Translations under genes and position numbers: made by a program
Shown here: positions 33,640 to 45,504 of the stretch, in pieces
Numbering within the stretch: position 1 is the stretch's first letter
Layout of the letters: the number at the start of each line of letters is the position of its first letter
DNA from: Macrotis lagotis
Lineage: Eukaryota > Chordata > Mammalia > Peramelemorphia > Peramelidae
Length of the DNA stretch: 64,000 bases
Direction of reading: 5' to 3'
NCBI RefSeq assembly: GCF_037893015.1
Contig: NC_133666.1
Location: forward strand, 3,718,239 to 3,782,238
The notes under the pieces: generated by a model
Database searches by the model: none
The model's input: the letters and a program-made list of their open reading frames with translations, nothing else
What the model was told of the DNA's origin: nothing

Positions 33640-36110
33640 TCAGAATTAATTTGCCCAACCAAGTCTATGTCAATAAATTTGATAATCTAAGTGAAATGGA
33701 CAAATATTTGCAAAAATATAAGTTGCCCATCTTAAGTGAAGAGGAGATTAAATACCTAAAGAACCCTATCTCAGAAAAAGATATTCAACAAGCCATCATT
33801 GACCTCTCTAAGAAAAAAATCTCCAGAGCCTGATGGATTCACAAGTGAATTCTACCAAACATTTAAGGAACAATTGGTTCCAATTCTATATAAACTCTTT
33901 GGAAAAGTAGGTGAAGACAGACCTCTACCTAACTCTTTCCATGACACCAATATGGCACTAATAAGTAAACCAAGAAGAGTTAAAAGAAAATTATAGATCT
34001 ATCTCCCTGACGAATATAGATGCAAAAATCTTAAAGAAAATCTTAGCAAAATGATTACAACAAGTTATCACTGGGATAATACATTATGACCAAGTAGGAT
34101 TTATCCCAGAAATGCAGGCTTCATTCAATATTAGGAAAATTGTTAGTCTAAATAATTATATCAATAACAAACATATCAGAAATCATATGATTATATTAAT
34201 AGATGCTGAAGAAGCTTTTCACGAAATACAGCACCCATTCCTACTAAAAACACTAGAGAGTGTAGAAATAAATGGATTGTTCCTTAGAATAATTAGTATT
34301 ATCTACCTGAAACCATCAACAAGCATTAAATTCAATGGGGAGAGGCTAGAGGCATTCCCAGTAAGACCAGGGGTGAAATAAGGATGCCCACTATCACTAC
34401 TACTATTCAATATTGTATTAGAAATGTTACTTTCAACAATAAGAGAAGAAAAAGAAATTGAAGGACTTAAAACTGGGAAGGAAGAGACAACACTCTCTTT
34501 GCAGATGACGTGATGATATACTTGGAGAATCCCAAAAAATCATCTAAAAATACTCGAAACAATTAGCAATTTTAGCAAAGTTGCAGGTTATAAAATAAAC
34601 CCTCATAAATCCTCAACTTTTCTATATATGTCTAGCAAGATACAGCAGGAAGAGCTAGAAAGAGAAATTCCATTCGAGGTAGCGTCAGACAATATAAAAT
34701 ACCTGGAAGTCTATTTGCCAAGGCAGACTCAGAAACTTTGTGAAAACAATTATAAAACACCTCTCACACAAATTAAATCAGATTTAAATAACTGGGTAAA
34801 TACCATCTGCTCATGGATAGGGAGAGCTAATATAATAAAAATGACAATTCTCCCAAAACTAAACTACCTGTTTAGTGCCCTACCAATCAAAATTCTAAAA
34901 AAATTACTTTAATGAGTTAGAAAAAGTGGTAAGCAAATTCACGTGGAGAAATAAAAAGTGTAAAATCTTCGGGGATTTAATGGAAAAAAGTGCAAAAGAA
35001 GATTGCTTAGCCCTACCATATACAAAATTATATTATAAACCATCAGTCATCAAAACTGTCTGGAATTGGCTAAGAAATAGAGTGGTGGACCAATGGAATA
35101 GACTAGGTGCAATAGCAGAAAATGATTATAGTAATGTACTGTTTGATAAACCCAAAGGTTCCAGCTATTGGGATAAAAACTCCCTCTTTGATAAAAACTG
35201 CTGGGATAATTGGAAGTTAGTAGGGAAGAAGCCTGGATTAGACCAACACCTCACACCCTTTACCAAGATAAGATCCAAATGGTTACAGGATTTAGAAATA
35301 AAAAACAATACTATAAGCAAATTAGAAGATCAAGGACTAGTTTACCTGTCAGATCTATGGAAAGGGGAACAGTTTATGACTAAGGAAGAGATGGGGAATA
35401 TCACTAAAAACAAACTAGATGATTTTGATTACATTAAATTAAAAAGCTTTTGCACAGACAAAACCACTGTCACCAAGATCAAAAGAAATGTAGTAAATTG
35501 GGAAACAATCTTTACAACTAATGATTCTGACAAAGGACTCATTTCTAAAATATACAGAGAACTGAGTCATATTTTTTAAAAAAAAAAGCCATTCCCCAAT
35601 TGACAAATGGTCAAAGGATATGCAAAGACAATTTGCAGATGAGGAGATCAAAGCAATCCATAGTCATATGAAAAATTGCTCTAAATCATTACTTATTAGA
35701 GAAATGCAAATTAAAGCATCTCTGAGGTACCTCCTCACACCTCTCATACTGACCAATATGATCAGAAAGTACAATGATCATTGTTGGAAGGGATGTGGGA
35801 AATCTGGGAAAGTAATACATTGTTGGTGGAGCTGTGAACTCATCCAACCTTTCTGGAGAGCAGTCTGGAACTATGACCAAAGGACAACAAAAATGTGTAT
35901 TTCCTTTGAATCCAGCAATACCGCTACTGGGTCTATACACTGAAGAGATGATGAAAAAGGGTAAAAAGATCACTTGTACAAAAATATTCATAGCAGCCCT
36001 GTTTGTGGTGGCAAAGAATTGGAAATCAAGTAAATGTCCTTCAAATGGAGAATGGCTTAGCAAACTGTGGTATATGTATGTCATGGAACACTCTTGTTCT
36101 ATTAGAAATT
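33640..36110 (+). pseudogene. L1 ORF2 remnant (reverse transcriptase and C-terminal region)
   Basis: The fragments are in several frames. 33,651-33,996 covers the start of the RT domain. 34,112-34,381 contains a fingers/palm stretch with LIDAEEAFHEIQHPFL. The catalytic FADD motif is at 34,498-34,509, outside the neighbouring long frames. 34,628-34,912 and 34,926-35,579 (217 codons, the longest piece) cover the thumb and C-terminal region. 35,620-36,112 holds the cysteine-rich end (CWKGCGKSGKVIHCWWSC). Five or more shifts or stops separate the pieces, so it cannot make an active enzyme. Confidence 0.85.
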
Positions 36111-36399
36111 AGGGAAGCCTGGAGGCATTTGCATGAACTGATACTGAGTGAGAGAGACGAGAAGAACCAGAAAAACACTGTACACCCTAACAGTAACATG
36201 GGTGTGATGATCAGCTTTGATGGACTTGCTCATTCATTCCACCATTGCAACAATCAGGGACAATTTGGGGCTGTCTGCAATGGAGAATCCCATCTGTATC
36301 CAGAGAAACAACTGTGGAGTTTTAACAAAGACCAAAGACTATTAACTTAACTTTAGAAAAAAAAAAACTGATATCTTGTCTGATATTGCTATTTGTCTC

Positions 36400-36555
36400 T
36401 CTTTTTTTTTGGTTTTTGCAAGGCAATGGGGTCAACTGACTTGTCCAAGGCCACACAGCTAGGCAATTAAGTGTCTGAGGTACTCCTGACTCCAGGACCG
36501 ATGCTCTATGCACTGTGCCACTGTGCACTGTGCCACTGTGCACTGTGCGCCCCCT
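36400..36555 (-). mobile_element. SINE in the L1 3' UTR with a short head duplication
   Basis: Minus-strand SINE (GCAAGGCAATGGGGTCAACT, then CTAGGCAATTAAGTGTCTGA, about 30 bp shorter than usual). Its head end carries three copies of CACTGTGC-type sequence, a small local expansion. The L1 3' UTR text continues after it (GTCTCTTATACC). Confidence 0.9.
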
Positions 36556-36766
36556 TGATCTTGATGTCTCTTATACCTTATATTTCTTCCTTAAGGACAT
36601 GATTTCTCTCGCATCAGACTCAATTTGGATCAATGTAGACCATGGAAACAATGTAAAGACTGACAAATTGCCTTCTGTGGGTGGTGGGGGAAGGGAAGTA
36701 AGATTAAGGGAAAATTTGTAAGACTCAAAATAAATAAAATCTATAATAATTTTTTTTAAAAAAAGA

Positions 36767-37440
36767 AACTGGGATCCTCAGATTTCCTCACTCTTCAAGA
36801 CTTGCAAGAGGTCAATAAGCGGGTAGAGACTATTCATCCTATTGTACCCAACCCCTACACCCTCCTGAGCTCACTAAACCCCTCCCACGTGTTCTATTCC
36901 ATGCTGGACTTGAAAGACGCTTTCTTCTCTATCCCCCTGGCTCCTGTTAGCAGCCCCGTCTTTGCATTTCAATGGAGAGAGCCTGAGGGGATGTTTTCAG
37001 GGCAATTGACTTGGACATGATTACCTCAGGGCTTTAAAAACTCTCCCACCCTTTTTGGAGAAGCTGTAGCCCGAGACCTGGCTCCCTTCCACTACTCACA
37101 CCCAAGCATCACCCTTCTTCAATATGTCGATGACATCTGCCTGGCTGGGGACATTCAAGGTGAATGTGAGATCAACACTCTTTTTCTCCTCCACCTCCTT
37201 GCCAGCCTTAAGTACCAGGTTTCAGCAAAGAAAGCCCAGCTCTGCCTCCCAGCGTTTGAGTATCTTGGCTTCAACTTCTGGATAGGTAAGCACTCCCTCT
37301 CCAATGCACATATCCAGGTCATACTCTGCATCCCATGGCCAACTACTAAACGGCAATTCCGTGAATGTCTCGGAGCCGCCAGGTATTGTAGACTCTGGAT
37401 TCTGGGATTTGGGAAATTGCCAAGTTGCTTTATTCAGCCA
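36767..37440 (+). pseudogene. ERV reverse transcriptase fragment
   Basis: The open piece at 36,802-37,020 covers fingers/palm sequence and ends at an in-frame TGA (37,018-37,020). The frame then continues to the catalytic YVDD motif encoded at 37,123-37,134. YVDD is the retroviral form of the RT active site (LINEs have FADD). The N-terminal part and the protease are missing because the upstream L1 replaces them. Confidence 0.85.
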
Positions 37441-38420
37441 CAGGTGGGGGGGGGGTACTCTCCTTTGCAGTGGGGCCCTGAGGAAGAATCCACGTTTCAG
37501 ACTCTTAGGATTTCTTTGGTGTCTGCTCCAGCTCTTGCTGTTGGACCAGCTGTTCCATATCTTTGTTTCAGAGAGTCAGGGAGTGGCCAAGGGAGTACTG
37601 ACACAGAACTTAGAGCCATGGAAGGGACCAGTTGCTTATCTATCCAAAAGACTCAATCCTGTGGCCTCCGGATGGACTGCCTGCCTCCAAACTGTTATGG
37701 CTGTGGCCTTGCTGGTCAAGGAGGCTGGTAAGTCAACATTCAGTCAGGCCTTGTCCATCACCACTCCTCACCAGATTGAATCCCTTCCGACCTCCCCTCT
37801 CCACTGTTGATTTCTAACTCTTGTATCACCTAGTTTCAGGTTCTTCTTTTGAACCCCCATGCATTACTCTCACTAAATCCACAGCCTTGAACCCAGCCAC
37901 CTTCCTCCCCATGGCTCCGAGGAATCTCCTGTCCATGATTGTGGCCCATTTCTGTCCACCCTAGCTTCTTCCTGCTGGGATCTTTGTGTCCTCCCCTACC
38001 CAGATGTTGTCTCCCTTTTCATGGATGGCAGCAGCTATGTTCTTGATGGGCAGGGAGTGGCAGGTGCAGCTATCGAGACCTTGGACTCAAGTGCTATGGT
38101 CTGCTCACCCCGCCCCCCACCAGGTAGTCAGCTCAAAAAAACGAATTAATAAGCCATGCCTCAGGCATTCCATTGGGGAGAGGGGAAGGTCTTCAAAATC
38201 TACAGAGACAGTGGGTACACTTTCACCACAGCTCACGTCGATGCTGTCCTCTACCAAGAAAGGGACATGCTGATCTCTAGCATGAATGGGATTAAAAATA
38301 GGGTAGATATTTTAGATCTACTAGTAGCCTTGTGACTCACTAAAGGAGTGACTATTATCCACTGCCCTGGGCACCAGAATGGCATGAATCCCAAGGCCTT
38401 GGGAAATATGAAAGCAGATG
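37440..38420 (+). pseudogene. ERV RT connection and RNase H fragment
   Basis: Several overlapping short frames (37,304-37,810; 37,417-37,731; 37,986-38,273) carry the sequence after RT in shifted registers. The stretch near 38,010-38,030 (GATGGCAGCAGC) matches the position of the first catalytic Asp region of gammaretroviral RNase H. It is frame-broken throughout. Confidence 0.65.
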
Positions 38421-39143
38421 AGGAAGCCTCCCCAGCTTTGAAACTGCCCCTCCTCCCACCCAGAGACCTGCCAGAAAACCCAGTATACACTGGTGAAGAG
38501 ATGGACTTGCACTGGCACCAAGGAGCTGTACAAACTCCTGACAATAAGGTTGCCATCCTGGAAATCTTAAATGGAACAATGGTCAAGGCTTTCTCATCTG
38601 GGAAAGACCAAACTGATAGAGTTGATAAGCAGTCACTATGTGATTCCCAAAGTGGAAGACTTGGTGTCCTCCATATGCCAGCAATGCTTAACCAAGGTGA
38701 ATGCCAGGTCTAACCCCTCGAAGGAAAGCAGAATCTGGGGCAATTTCCAGGAGATGCCACAGACATGGGGACCAGCGTATGGGGTCACAGGTACCTTTTC
38801 GATATGATAGACACATTCTCTGGGTGGGTTGAAGCCTTTCCCTACCAAGCCTGACATCAAGGTATTGATGAATGAAGTCATTTCTCGATTTGGTCTCCCC
38901 CAGCAGATTGGCTCTGACAATGGCCCTATCTTTGTCTTCAACCTGGTGCAAGGGGTTTCGAGTGAAACCGTGTTTGTTTGGAAGCCTCACTGTGCACACC
39001 ACCCTCAAAGCTCGGGACAAGTGGAGAAGATGAATAGGACCCTCAAAGACTATATTTCCAAGTTGATTCTGGAGACTGAGGAAAACTGGCTAACCCTCTT
39101 ACCCTTTGCTCTGTTCCACATCCAGAACAACATGCCCTAAAGG

Positions 39144-39193
<50 letters not shown>

Positions 39194-39600
39194 AAGTCAT
39201 GTTCAGGTGACCAACCCTTGAGGTGCCTTCTTTGAGGCCTGACTTGCTGGAAACCATCACTGATCAATCTCTTTTAAATTCCCTATAGGTCCTGAGACAG
39301 ATGCTAGCCTCTACTGCAAGACTGTTCAGCACTTGGCCTCCGCTTAATCCTTCACTATCCTATCAACCAGGAAAGTGGGTGTGGATACACAAGATTCTAC
39401 CCTCAACACTAGGGCCCCTACCAGATCATCCTAACAACACCTACTGCAGTCAAGGTTGTGTAGAAAAAGCCCTGGATCACCTAACTCGACTTAAAAGGCA
39501 CACCTCAGTCACATTCCCCAGGGAAAACGATGGAGGATCACCTCTCCCCCTGGCTCCTCTACAGTATGATTTGTGTACTCCTGATGGGGACACTGGTGGA
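38420..39600 (+). pseudogene. ERV integrase fragment
   Basis: Frames at 38,571-38,807 and 38,829-39,140 carry an integrase-like region. The second includes a Gly-Ser-Asp-Asn-Gly-Pro stretch encoded near 38,910-38,930, which fits the second catalytic Asp of the DDE core. The frame at 39,301-39,603 covers the C-terminal part, leading to the env overlap. A CT microsatellite interrupts it at about 39,145-39,193. Confidence 0.75.
39145..39193. repeat. (CT)n microsatellite in the ERV
   Basis: CT run of about 48 bp starting after AAGGCTCTCG, within the integrase region. It breaks the reading frame. Confidence 0.95.
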
Positions 39601-40620
39601 TGAATACACCTGGATGCTCATCCCCTCCTTGGATGGGAAGAAGGTTAGCACCAATGTCACATTCCCTCCCTAGGTTTCATTTTGATTTTTGTGACCTTTT
39701 CCCTTCTGTGGGAGGTTCCCCAGTACCAGCATAGTTATTCATTTGGATGCAGGGCTCTGGAGTGGGAGCAAGAGCTGAGACATAGTGCTCACTATGCTGC
39801 CTGGCCAGTGCTCCCTCCAGATGCAAAGCTCCTGACCAGCTGCACTGCACCTCCTGGGGGCATGTCACAATTGCATCATGGCTGCCAGATGGGGGCACAG
39901 ATCTGCTCCTTACCTTTGACAGACCAGGCTTCAAGGCCAGATCATTCCCCACTTGCTCTACCCTTGGAACAAGAAACCTAGCAAAGGGCCAGGCCATGGA
40001 ACCTAAACCAGATTTTGAATCCCCTTCCTTCAACAGAGCTGACCCCCTCCATCACCCCCATCCAACCATCCCCTGGTGACCAATGGACCCCGCTTGTCCC
40101 TCCCTACAGTCTCCCCATCCTTGAGACCCTAGATTTGGTGTTCTTACTTGCCAATCAGACTAATTCCAACATGACTGAGGACTTTTGACTTTCCCTTGAT
40201 CCTGCCCCTCCTTACTATGTTGGCTTGGCTGTTAACCTTTCCTTACCTCCCTCATCCTTTCAGATGTTGTCTCCAGAGCAAGCCCACATTTCCTGTCCCT
40301 GGGGCATACAGCCTAAGATCACCCTAGGGGACTTGCAAGGGACTGGCCTATGTGTCATTTCAGGCATATACAATGAGGCCACTTACATTTATGGCCCCCA
40401 TTGTACTGCCTCCCTAGCCATCTCACACTCTGCTCCCTCCTCAGGTAGGGACGGGTCAACGGCCTTTGTTTAGAAGGCCCGGAAAGGACTGCACTTTGCA
40501 TGTACTTCAGGATTAACTCCCTGTATCCATTCCCTGACCTTCACCCAGCCCCTTTACCAAGAAGTATGTACTGTGGTCCAGCTTCTCCCTCAGGTTTTCT
40601 TTTATTCAGGGGAAGGTGTC
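39520..40620 (+). pseudogene. ERV env fragment (start of surface subunit)
   Basis: An ATG near 39,529 lies in another frame over the end of the integrase, the usual env arrangement of gammaretroviruses. A hydrophobic leader-like stretch follows and then stops. Only short open pieces (39,682-39,981 and 40,225-40,473) remain, and the sequence ends at the L1 junction at about 40,620. The transmembrane subunit is not seen. Confidence 0.5.
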
Positions 40621-40621
40621 T

Positions 40622-41095
40622 GAAAGCATTTGGAGGGAATTCAGAGACACCTGGAAGGATTTGTATGAACTGACGAGTGAGATGAGCAGAACCTGAAGAA
40701 CATTGTGTACCCTAACAGCAACATGGGGGTGATGATCAACATTAATGGACTTGCTCATATCAACAGGGCAACAATCAGGCACAATTTTAGGATATCTGCA
40801 ATGGAGGTTACCATCTGTATCCTGAGAAAAAATTGTGGAATTTGAACAAAGACCAAAGACAATTACCTTTAATTTTTTTTAAAAAAGTTATCTCATGTAA
40901 TTCTGCTATATCTCATACTTTATGTTTCTTCCTTAAAGATATGATTTCTTCCTCATTACATGCAACTTAGATCGATGCATACCATGGAAACAATGTAAAC
41001 TTACAGACTACCTTCTGTGGGGGGTGGGGACGGAGGGAAGCAAGATTGGGGGAAAATTGTTAAATTCAAAATAAATAAAATCTTTAAAAAACATA
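40622..41095 (+). mobile_element. 5'-truncated L1 (3' UTR only)
   Basis: It starts near AATTCAGAGACACCTGGAAG and carries GTACCCTAACAGCAACATGG, GATATGATTTCTTCCTCAT and ATACCATGGAAACAATGTAA, ending in AAATAAATAAAATC. It is the same L1 family as 36.1-36.77 and 43.7-44.1 kb. It truncates the ERV env. Confidence 0.9.
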
Positions 41096-41385
41096 ATCAG
41101 AGATGCTATCCAGGCTTAATTTTAATTACTTTAGACTGAATCTGAGTTATCTGAACTACCACATACCTCTTGGTAAGCTAACAACACAAAAGGTATCAAG
41201 GGCAATAACAACACATAAGCTAATTGAAATGAGGGGAAATCAGACCTACCACAATTAAAATTCCTTTTTCATCTTTTCTACAGTTCATTGAGACACCAAA
41301 AGCAGCAGAAACAAAGTCAATATGCAGAAAGCTACTGGAACACTCCATAGCTTTTTCTGTGCCTTTCTCTGGTGAAGGTTAACCT
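41096..41385. other. Unassigned AT-rich DNA
   Basis: I see no gene, simple repeat or clear element in this stretch between two L1 insertions. Confidence 0.4.
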
Positions 41386-41389
41386 ACTC

Positions 41390-42380
41390 CAGTTCTACTC
41401 TAAATTCAAATCTGAGTTCGTTAAAGGACAATAGAAATGGGAACATTCTACATATACTATTGATGCCATTTTCCTTGACTTTCTTTGTATTTTCTTTTGT
41501 ATTTGAAGATCAACTTTTCTGATCAGTACTGGTCTTCTTATCTGGTAAATTTGAAAGTCCCTGTCTTCTTGAATGACCATTATTTCCCCTGGAAAAAAAT
41601 TGTGGAATTTTGGAGGATAGTTGGTTCTTGGTTGAAATTCAAGCTCCTTTGCCCGCCAGAATATAATATTTCAGGCTCTCTGATACTTTAATGTTGAAGT
41701 TGACAAGTTTTGTGTAATTACTGGTAATTAAATTGCTTCTTTTTGACTGCTTGCAGCATTTTTTTCTTTTAGCTGATAATTCTGAAATTTGGCTACAATA
41801 ATCCTTGAAGTTTTTGTTTGGGGACCTTTTTCTGGAGGTGACTGAATTTCTTTCAAGATACATTTTATCTTTTTGTTCTTTTATCTTCTGCTTGATAATT
41901 TCCTGAAAGATTCTGTCTAGGCTCTTTTTTTAATCATCCCTTTCAGGTGGATTAACAATTTGTAAATTATTTCTCCTGGATCTATTTTCCAGGTCAGATT
42001 TTCTTCCAAAGAGGTACTCACATTTCTTCTATTTTTCCTAGTCTTTTGACTTTTGTTTGATGGAATCTTGATGTCTCATACAGACATAAATTTCTACTAC
42101 TCCAATTCTAATTTTTAATGATTTATTTTCTTCAGCTTGCTTTTGTATTTTCTTTTCTGGTTCATCAGTTTTTCTTTTAAAAGAGTTATTTTCTTTTTCA
42201 AGTTGAATATAAGATTCCATTTGATCAATTTTACTTTTAGAGGTAGTTCTCTTCAATTTTTTGTTTCCTTTTTCACTTTTTCATGACTCTCATTTCTTTT
42301 CTCAGTTTTTCTTCTTCCTCTCTTCTTTGATTTTAAAATCCTTTTTTGAGTTCTTCCAAGAAGAACTGTTTGGAGTTGAG
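41390..42380 (-). mobile_element. Inverted L1 ORF1 segment
   Basis: The minus strand encodes, from right to left, a Lys/Glu-rich coiled coil (42,256-42,038), a segment matching the RNA-binding middle region, and a C-terminal part down to 41,395. The order and amino-acid character match the ORF1 at 31.0-32.1 kb but at clear distance, so another L1 subfamily. Stops and shifts are present. The 5' side adjoins the plus-strand L1 3' end at 42,395. Confidence 0.7.
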
Positions 42381-42389
42381 ATCAATTCA

Positions 42390-43345
42390 TAATCCCCTTT
42401 GAGGCCTAATGAAATGCAAATTAATGCAACTCTGAGGTATCAACTCACCCCCATCAGATTGACTAAAATGAGAAAAAGGGAAAATAATCAATGCTGGAGA
42501 GGTTGAGGAAGGACTGGGACATTGATGTCTTGCTGGTGGAGTTGTGAACAGACCCAACCTTTCTGGGGAGCAATACGGAACTATGCCCAAAGAGCAATAA
42601 AACTGTTCCTTCCTTTTGACCGAATGATTCCAATTCTAGGTTTTTATCTAGAAGAAGTTATAGAAAATGGGAAAAATCCCACACGTTCCAAAATATTCAC
42701 AAAAGCTCTTTTTGTAGTGGCAAAGAATTGGAAACTGAGGGGCTGCCCCTTGAACAAATTGTGGCATATGAATGCTATGAAATACTATTGTTCTATAAGA
42801 AACCATGAATGGTTGGACTCCAGAGAATCATGGGAAGAATTACAGGAACTAATGGTGAGCAAAGGGAGCAGAACCCAGAGAACACTGTCCATATTAACAA
42901 CATTGTGAGCTGATCAACCCTGATGGAAGCAGCTCCTCTCAGCAGTTCAGAGAGCTGGGACAACCCTAGGAGACTGGCTATGGACAATGTTATCCCCATC
43001 CAGAGGGAGGGAAACAAAATGAAACAAAACAACTACAAACCCCACAGAACCTGAATGAATACTACATTCACTTTTTAAAAAATTTCTCTTATGTTTTTCT
43101 TTCCTATCTGACAGATTTCTTTCTTTACCCTTAGTCCTAATTCCTCATGCCAAAAATGACTAATCTGTGAACATGTTAAACATAAACATATCTGTATAAT
43201 GTTCACCAGACAGTTCACTGCTGAGGGGAGGGGGCTGGAAAGGGAGGGTGGAAGGAAATTATGTAACTTATAAATATGCATAGGCATGTGGATGAATGTT
43301 GAAAAATGTTCATAATATGTAACTGGAAAAAGAAAATATCAATAG
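42390..43345 (+). mobile_element. L1 3' end (ORF2 C-terminus and 3' UTR), second subfamily
   Basis: It starts at CTAATGAAATGCAAATTAAT and contains the ORF2 C-terminal cysteine-rich region (MSCWWSCEQTQPFWGAIRN, 42,522 on) and KNWKLRGCPLNKLW. It then has a 3' UTR different from the other L1s here, with GGGGAGGGGGCTGGAAAGGG, ending near AGAACAAAAAG. An open frame of 128 codons (42,522-42,908) is only the tail of ORF2. Confidence 0.85.
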
Positions 43346-43479
43346 AACAAAAAGACAACTGCGAAGGCTGAGAAGATCGCCTTAAATGTCATAGAAAGGA
43401 ACTTCTTGTCTCCTATTTTCTCTCTGAAGAGGAATATTTCCTATCTGATTGATCCTGAGCTTGGCTATGATACCCTGTG

Positions 43480-43615
43480 AATAAGGCAATGGGGTTAAGG
43501 GACTTGCCCAAGGTCACACAGCTAGGCAATTATGATGTGTCTGAGTTGGATTTTAACTCAGGTACTCCTGAATCCAGGGCTGGTGCTCTATCCACTGAGC
43601 AACCTAGCTGCTCCA
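43480..43615 (-). mobile_element. SINE, minus strand
   Basis: It reads AAGGCAATGGGGTTAAGGGA, CTTGCCCAAGGTCACACAGC and ends at CAACCTAGCTGCTCC. It lacks a long T-rich end. Confidence 0.9.
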
Positions 43616-43694
43616 GACAGAACTCTTCAAAAAAAATCTTTTCTTTCTGCAGTTCTGGCTGTTCTGAGAGGTGTCTATGACTTTTGCCCAAAAT

Positions 43695-44118
43695 GTAGTA
43701 GTGATAAACTAATGCTGAGTGAGAAGAACATTGTCCACCCTAACAGCAATATTGGGGTGATGACCAACCTTGATGGACTTGCTCATTCCTTCAGTGGACA
43801 ATTTGGGGTTATCTTTGTTGGAGAATACCATCTGTATCCAGAGAGAGAATTGGGGAGTTTGAACAAAGACCAAAGACTATTACCTTCAATTTAGAAAAAA
43901 CAACTGTTATCTTACTATGTAATTTTTCTATCTCTTATACTTCATTTTTTTTCCTTAATGATATGATTCCTGTCTCATCACATTTAACTTAGATCAATGT
44001 ATAGCATGGGAATAATGTAAAGACTAACAGACTGCTTTCTGTGGGGGTTGGGGGAAGGAAGCAAGATTAGAGGGAAAATTGTAAAATTCAAAATAAATAA
44101 AATCTTTCTTTTATAAAA
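43695..44118 (+). mobile_element. 5'-truncated L1 (3' UTR)
   Basis: AACATTGTCCACCCTAACAG, TTGATGGACTTGCTCATTCC, ATACCATCTGTATCCAGAGA and a final AATAAATAAAATC identify it as the L1 family seen at 36 and 40 kb. Confidence 0.9.
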
Positions 44119-44392
44119 AAGTAAAATATTAGAAAAATAAAATGTAGCAGTGTAGCCGGAATTTTCCCCTATTAGAGATATGATAGGTAAATCTGTAGTT
44201 TTAGACTTGGGCCTGAGGGAACAGTCCTGATACTATTACAAGCAAATGCTTGTGACCATAGCAGGACAAGTATAATCTTTTTTTAAGGAATTTTATTGTT
44301 ATTGTCAAGCACCTGTGAAGTTCTTTAATGAAATGCAAATATAAAAGACTATTATTTTTATTGTTCTCAATTTGGGACCAGGAATTGCCAAC

Positions 44393-44552
44393 CTTTTTTT
44401 TTTTTTAGGTTTTTTTTGCAAGGCAAATGGGGTTAAGTGGCTTGCCCAAGGCTACACAGCTAGGTAATTATTAAGTGTCTGAGACCAGATTTGAACCCAG
44501 GTAGTCCTGACTCCAAGGCCAGTGCTTTATCCACTGTGCCACCTAGCTGCCC
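44393..44552 (-). mobile_element. SINE with target-site duplication
   Basis: Young-looking minus-strand copy with a T-rich end and head at GCCACCTAGCTGCCC, flanked by AATTGCCAAC at 44,383-44,392 and 44,553-44,562. Confidence 0.95.
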
Positions 44553-44764
44553 AATTGCCAACTTTTTAATCTGAGTGGCTAATGAAAATGAGGTCTTTGA
44601 TTTGCTATCCTCTTGCTCATTGGATTAGTCCTGTATTCATGTATAAGACTAGGTCCATAGACTATCATAACTTTCTGGATGACATGAAGATATATGTCTT
44701 TAAAGAGGGGATAGGCTAAAGATGTGGTGTAAGAATAATATTTAATGGATTAGTATATTTCAGG

Positions 44765-45010
44765 AAGTAGTATTGCAGTGGATAGAGTGCCAGGCCCGCA
44801 GTCAGGAAGACTGAGCTTCAAGTCTAGTCTCAGATGGTTTCGAGGTGTATGACCTTGGACAAGTCACTTAATTCTGTTTGCCTTAGTTTCCTTATGTGTA
44901 AAATGAACTGAAGAAGGAAATGGCAAACTGCTTCAGTATTTTTGTCAAGAAAACTCCAGATAGGGTCACAAAGAATTGGACATGATTTGAAAATGTCTGA
45001 GCATTTATTT
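44765..45010 (+). mobile_element. RTE-tailed SINE
   Basis: A tRNA-like body (GCAGTGGATAGAGTGCCAGG) continues into AACTGAAGAAGGAAATGGCA and GGGTCACAAAGAATTGGACA. The last is the RTE/BovB-type tail, showing mobilisation by RTE rather than L1. It is diverged and probably older than the L1-tailed SINEs. Confidence 0.85.
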
Positions 45011-45490
45011 CACTTTGGGATAAGCAACAAGATTAGACTAATTTGGTTACATGTATTTTCAGATTACATAGAAGGTGAAGTTCTATAGTGTTATTTAAAT
45101 GATGAGGCAAGTAAAATGTTAATATTAATAAAGCAATTGTTTTCATGACAAACACCTTGTAATGATTTGTGTTCTTTTTTTTTTATAGAATAATTACCTA
45201 AAGGGGAGAGAACTCTCTTGTTTTGGGGTATTTTTTTTGGAATTGTGTAGTTTATAAATTTCTTTGTGGTTAATATCAAAATATTAGGTATTAAGTATTA
45301 ATATTGGTTCCATTCAAGCTTAAATTTTGGATTACATCAAACTAAATCTGGATTTATAAATTTTTAACTCATGATACAGATAGTCATCTATTCTTTACAA
45401 GGACAGTTTGAAAAATGACTCTTAATTATGAAAAACATTTGGTTACTATTTGTTTAGTTTCAACTTTTATTTATTTATTTTTTTTTTACT
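45011..45490. other. Unassigned AT-rich DNA
   Basis: AT-rich stretch with no recognisable element or gene. Confidence 0.5.
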
Positions 45491-45504
45491 AATAGTAAAC
45501 TTTT

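Larger units (their letters stand above)
33328..36766 (+). mobile_element. 5'-truncated L1 (ORF2 and 3' UTR)
   Basis: Plus-strand L1 lacking ORF1 and the endonuclease part. ORF2 sequence starts near 33,328 and runs to about 36,110. The 3' UTR, with the marsupial words ACACTGTACACCCTAACAG and TGATGGACTTGCTCATTC, follows to an A-rich end at about 36,766. A SINE sits in the 3' UTR. No matching target-site duplication is visible: satellite lies on the left and retroviral sequence on the right. Confidence 0.88.
36767..40620 (+). mobile_element. Gammaretrovirus-like ERV remnant (pol and start of env)
   Basis: Plus-strand retroviral sequence in the order reverse transcriptase, RNase H, integrase and start of env. 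I see no gag, protease or LTR; the remnant is bounded by L1 sequence on both sides. The composition is clearly GC-richer and C-richer than the flanks. All genes carry stops or shifts and a CT run lies at the integrase/env side. It is an inert fossil. Confidence 0.85.

Noticed and set aside
34926-35579. 217-codon frame as a host gene
   Set aside because: It is the C-terminal part of L1 ORF2, contiguous with the RT fragments and followed by the L1 3' UTR.
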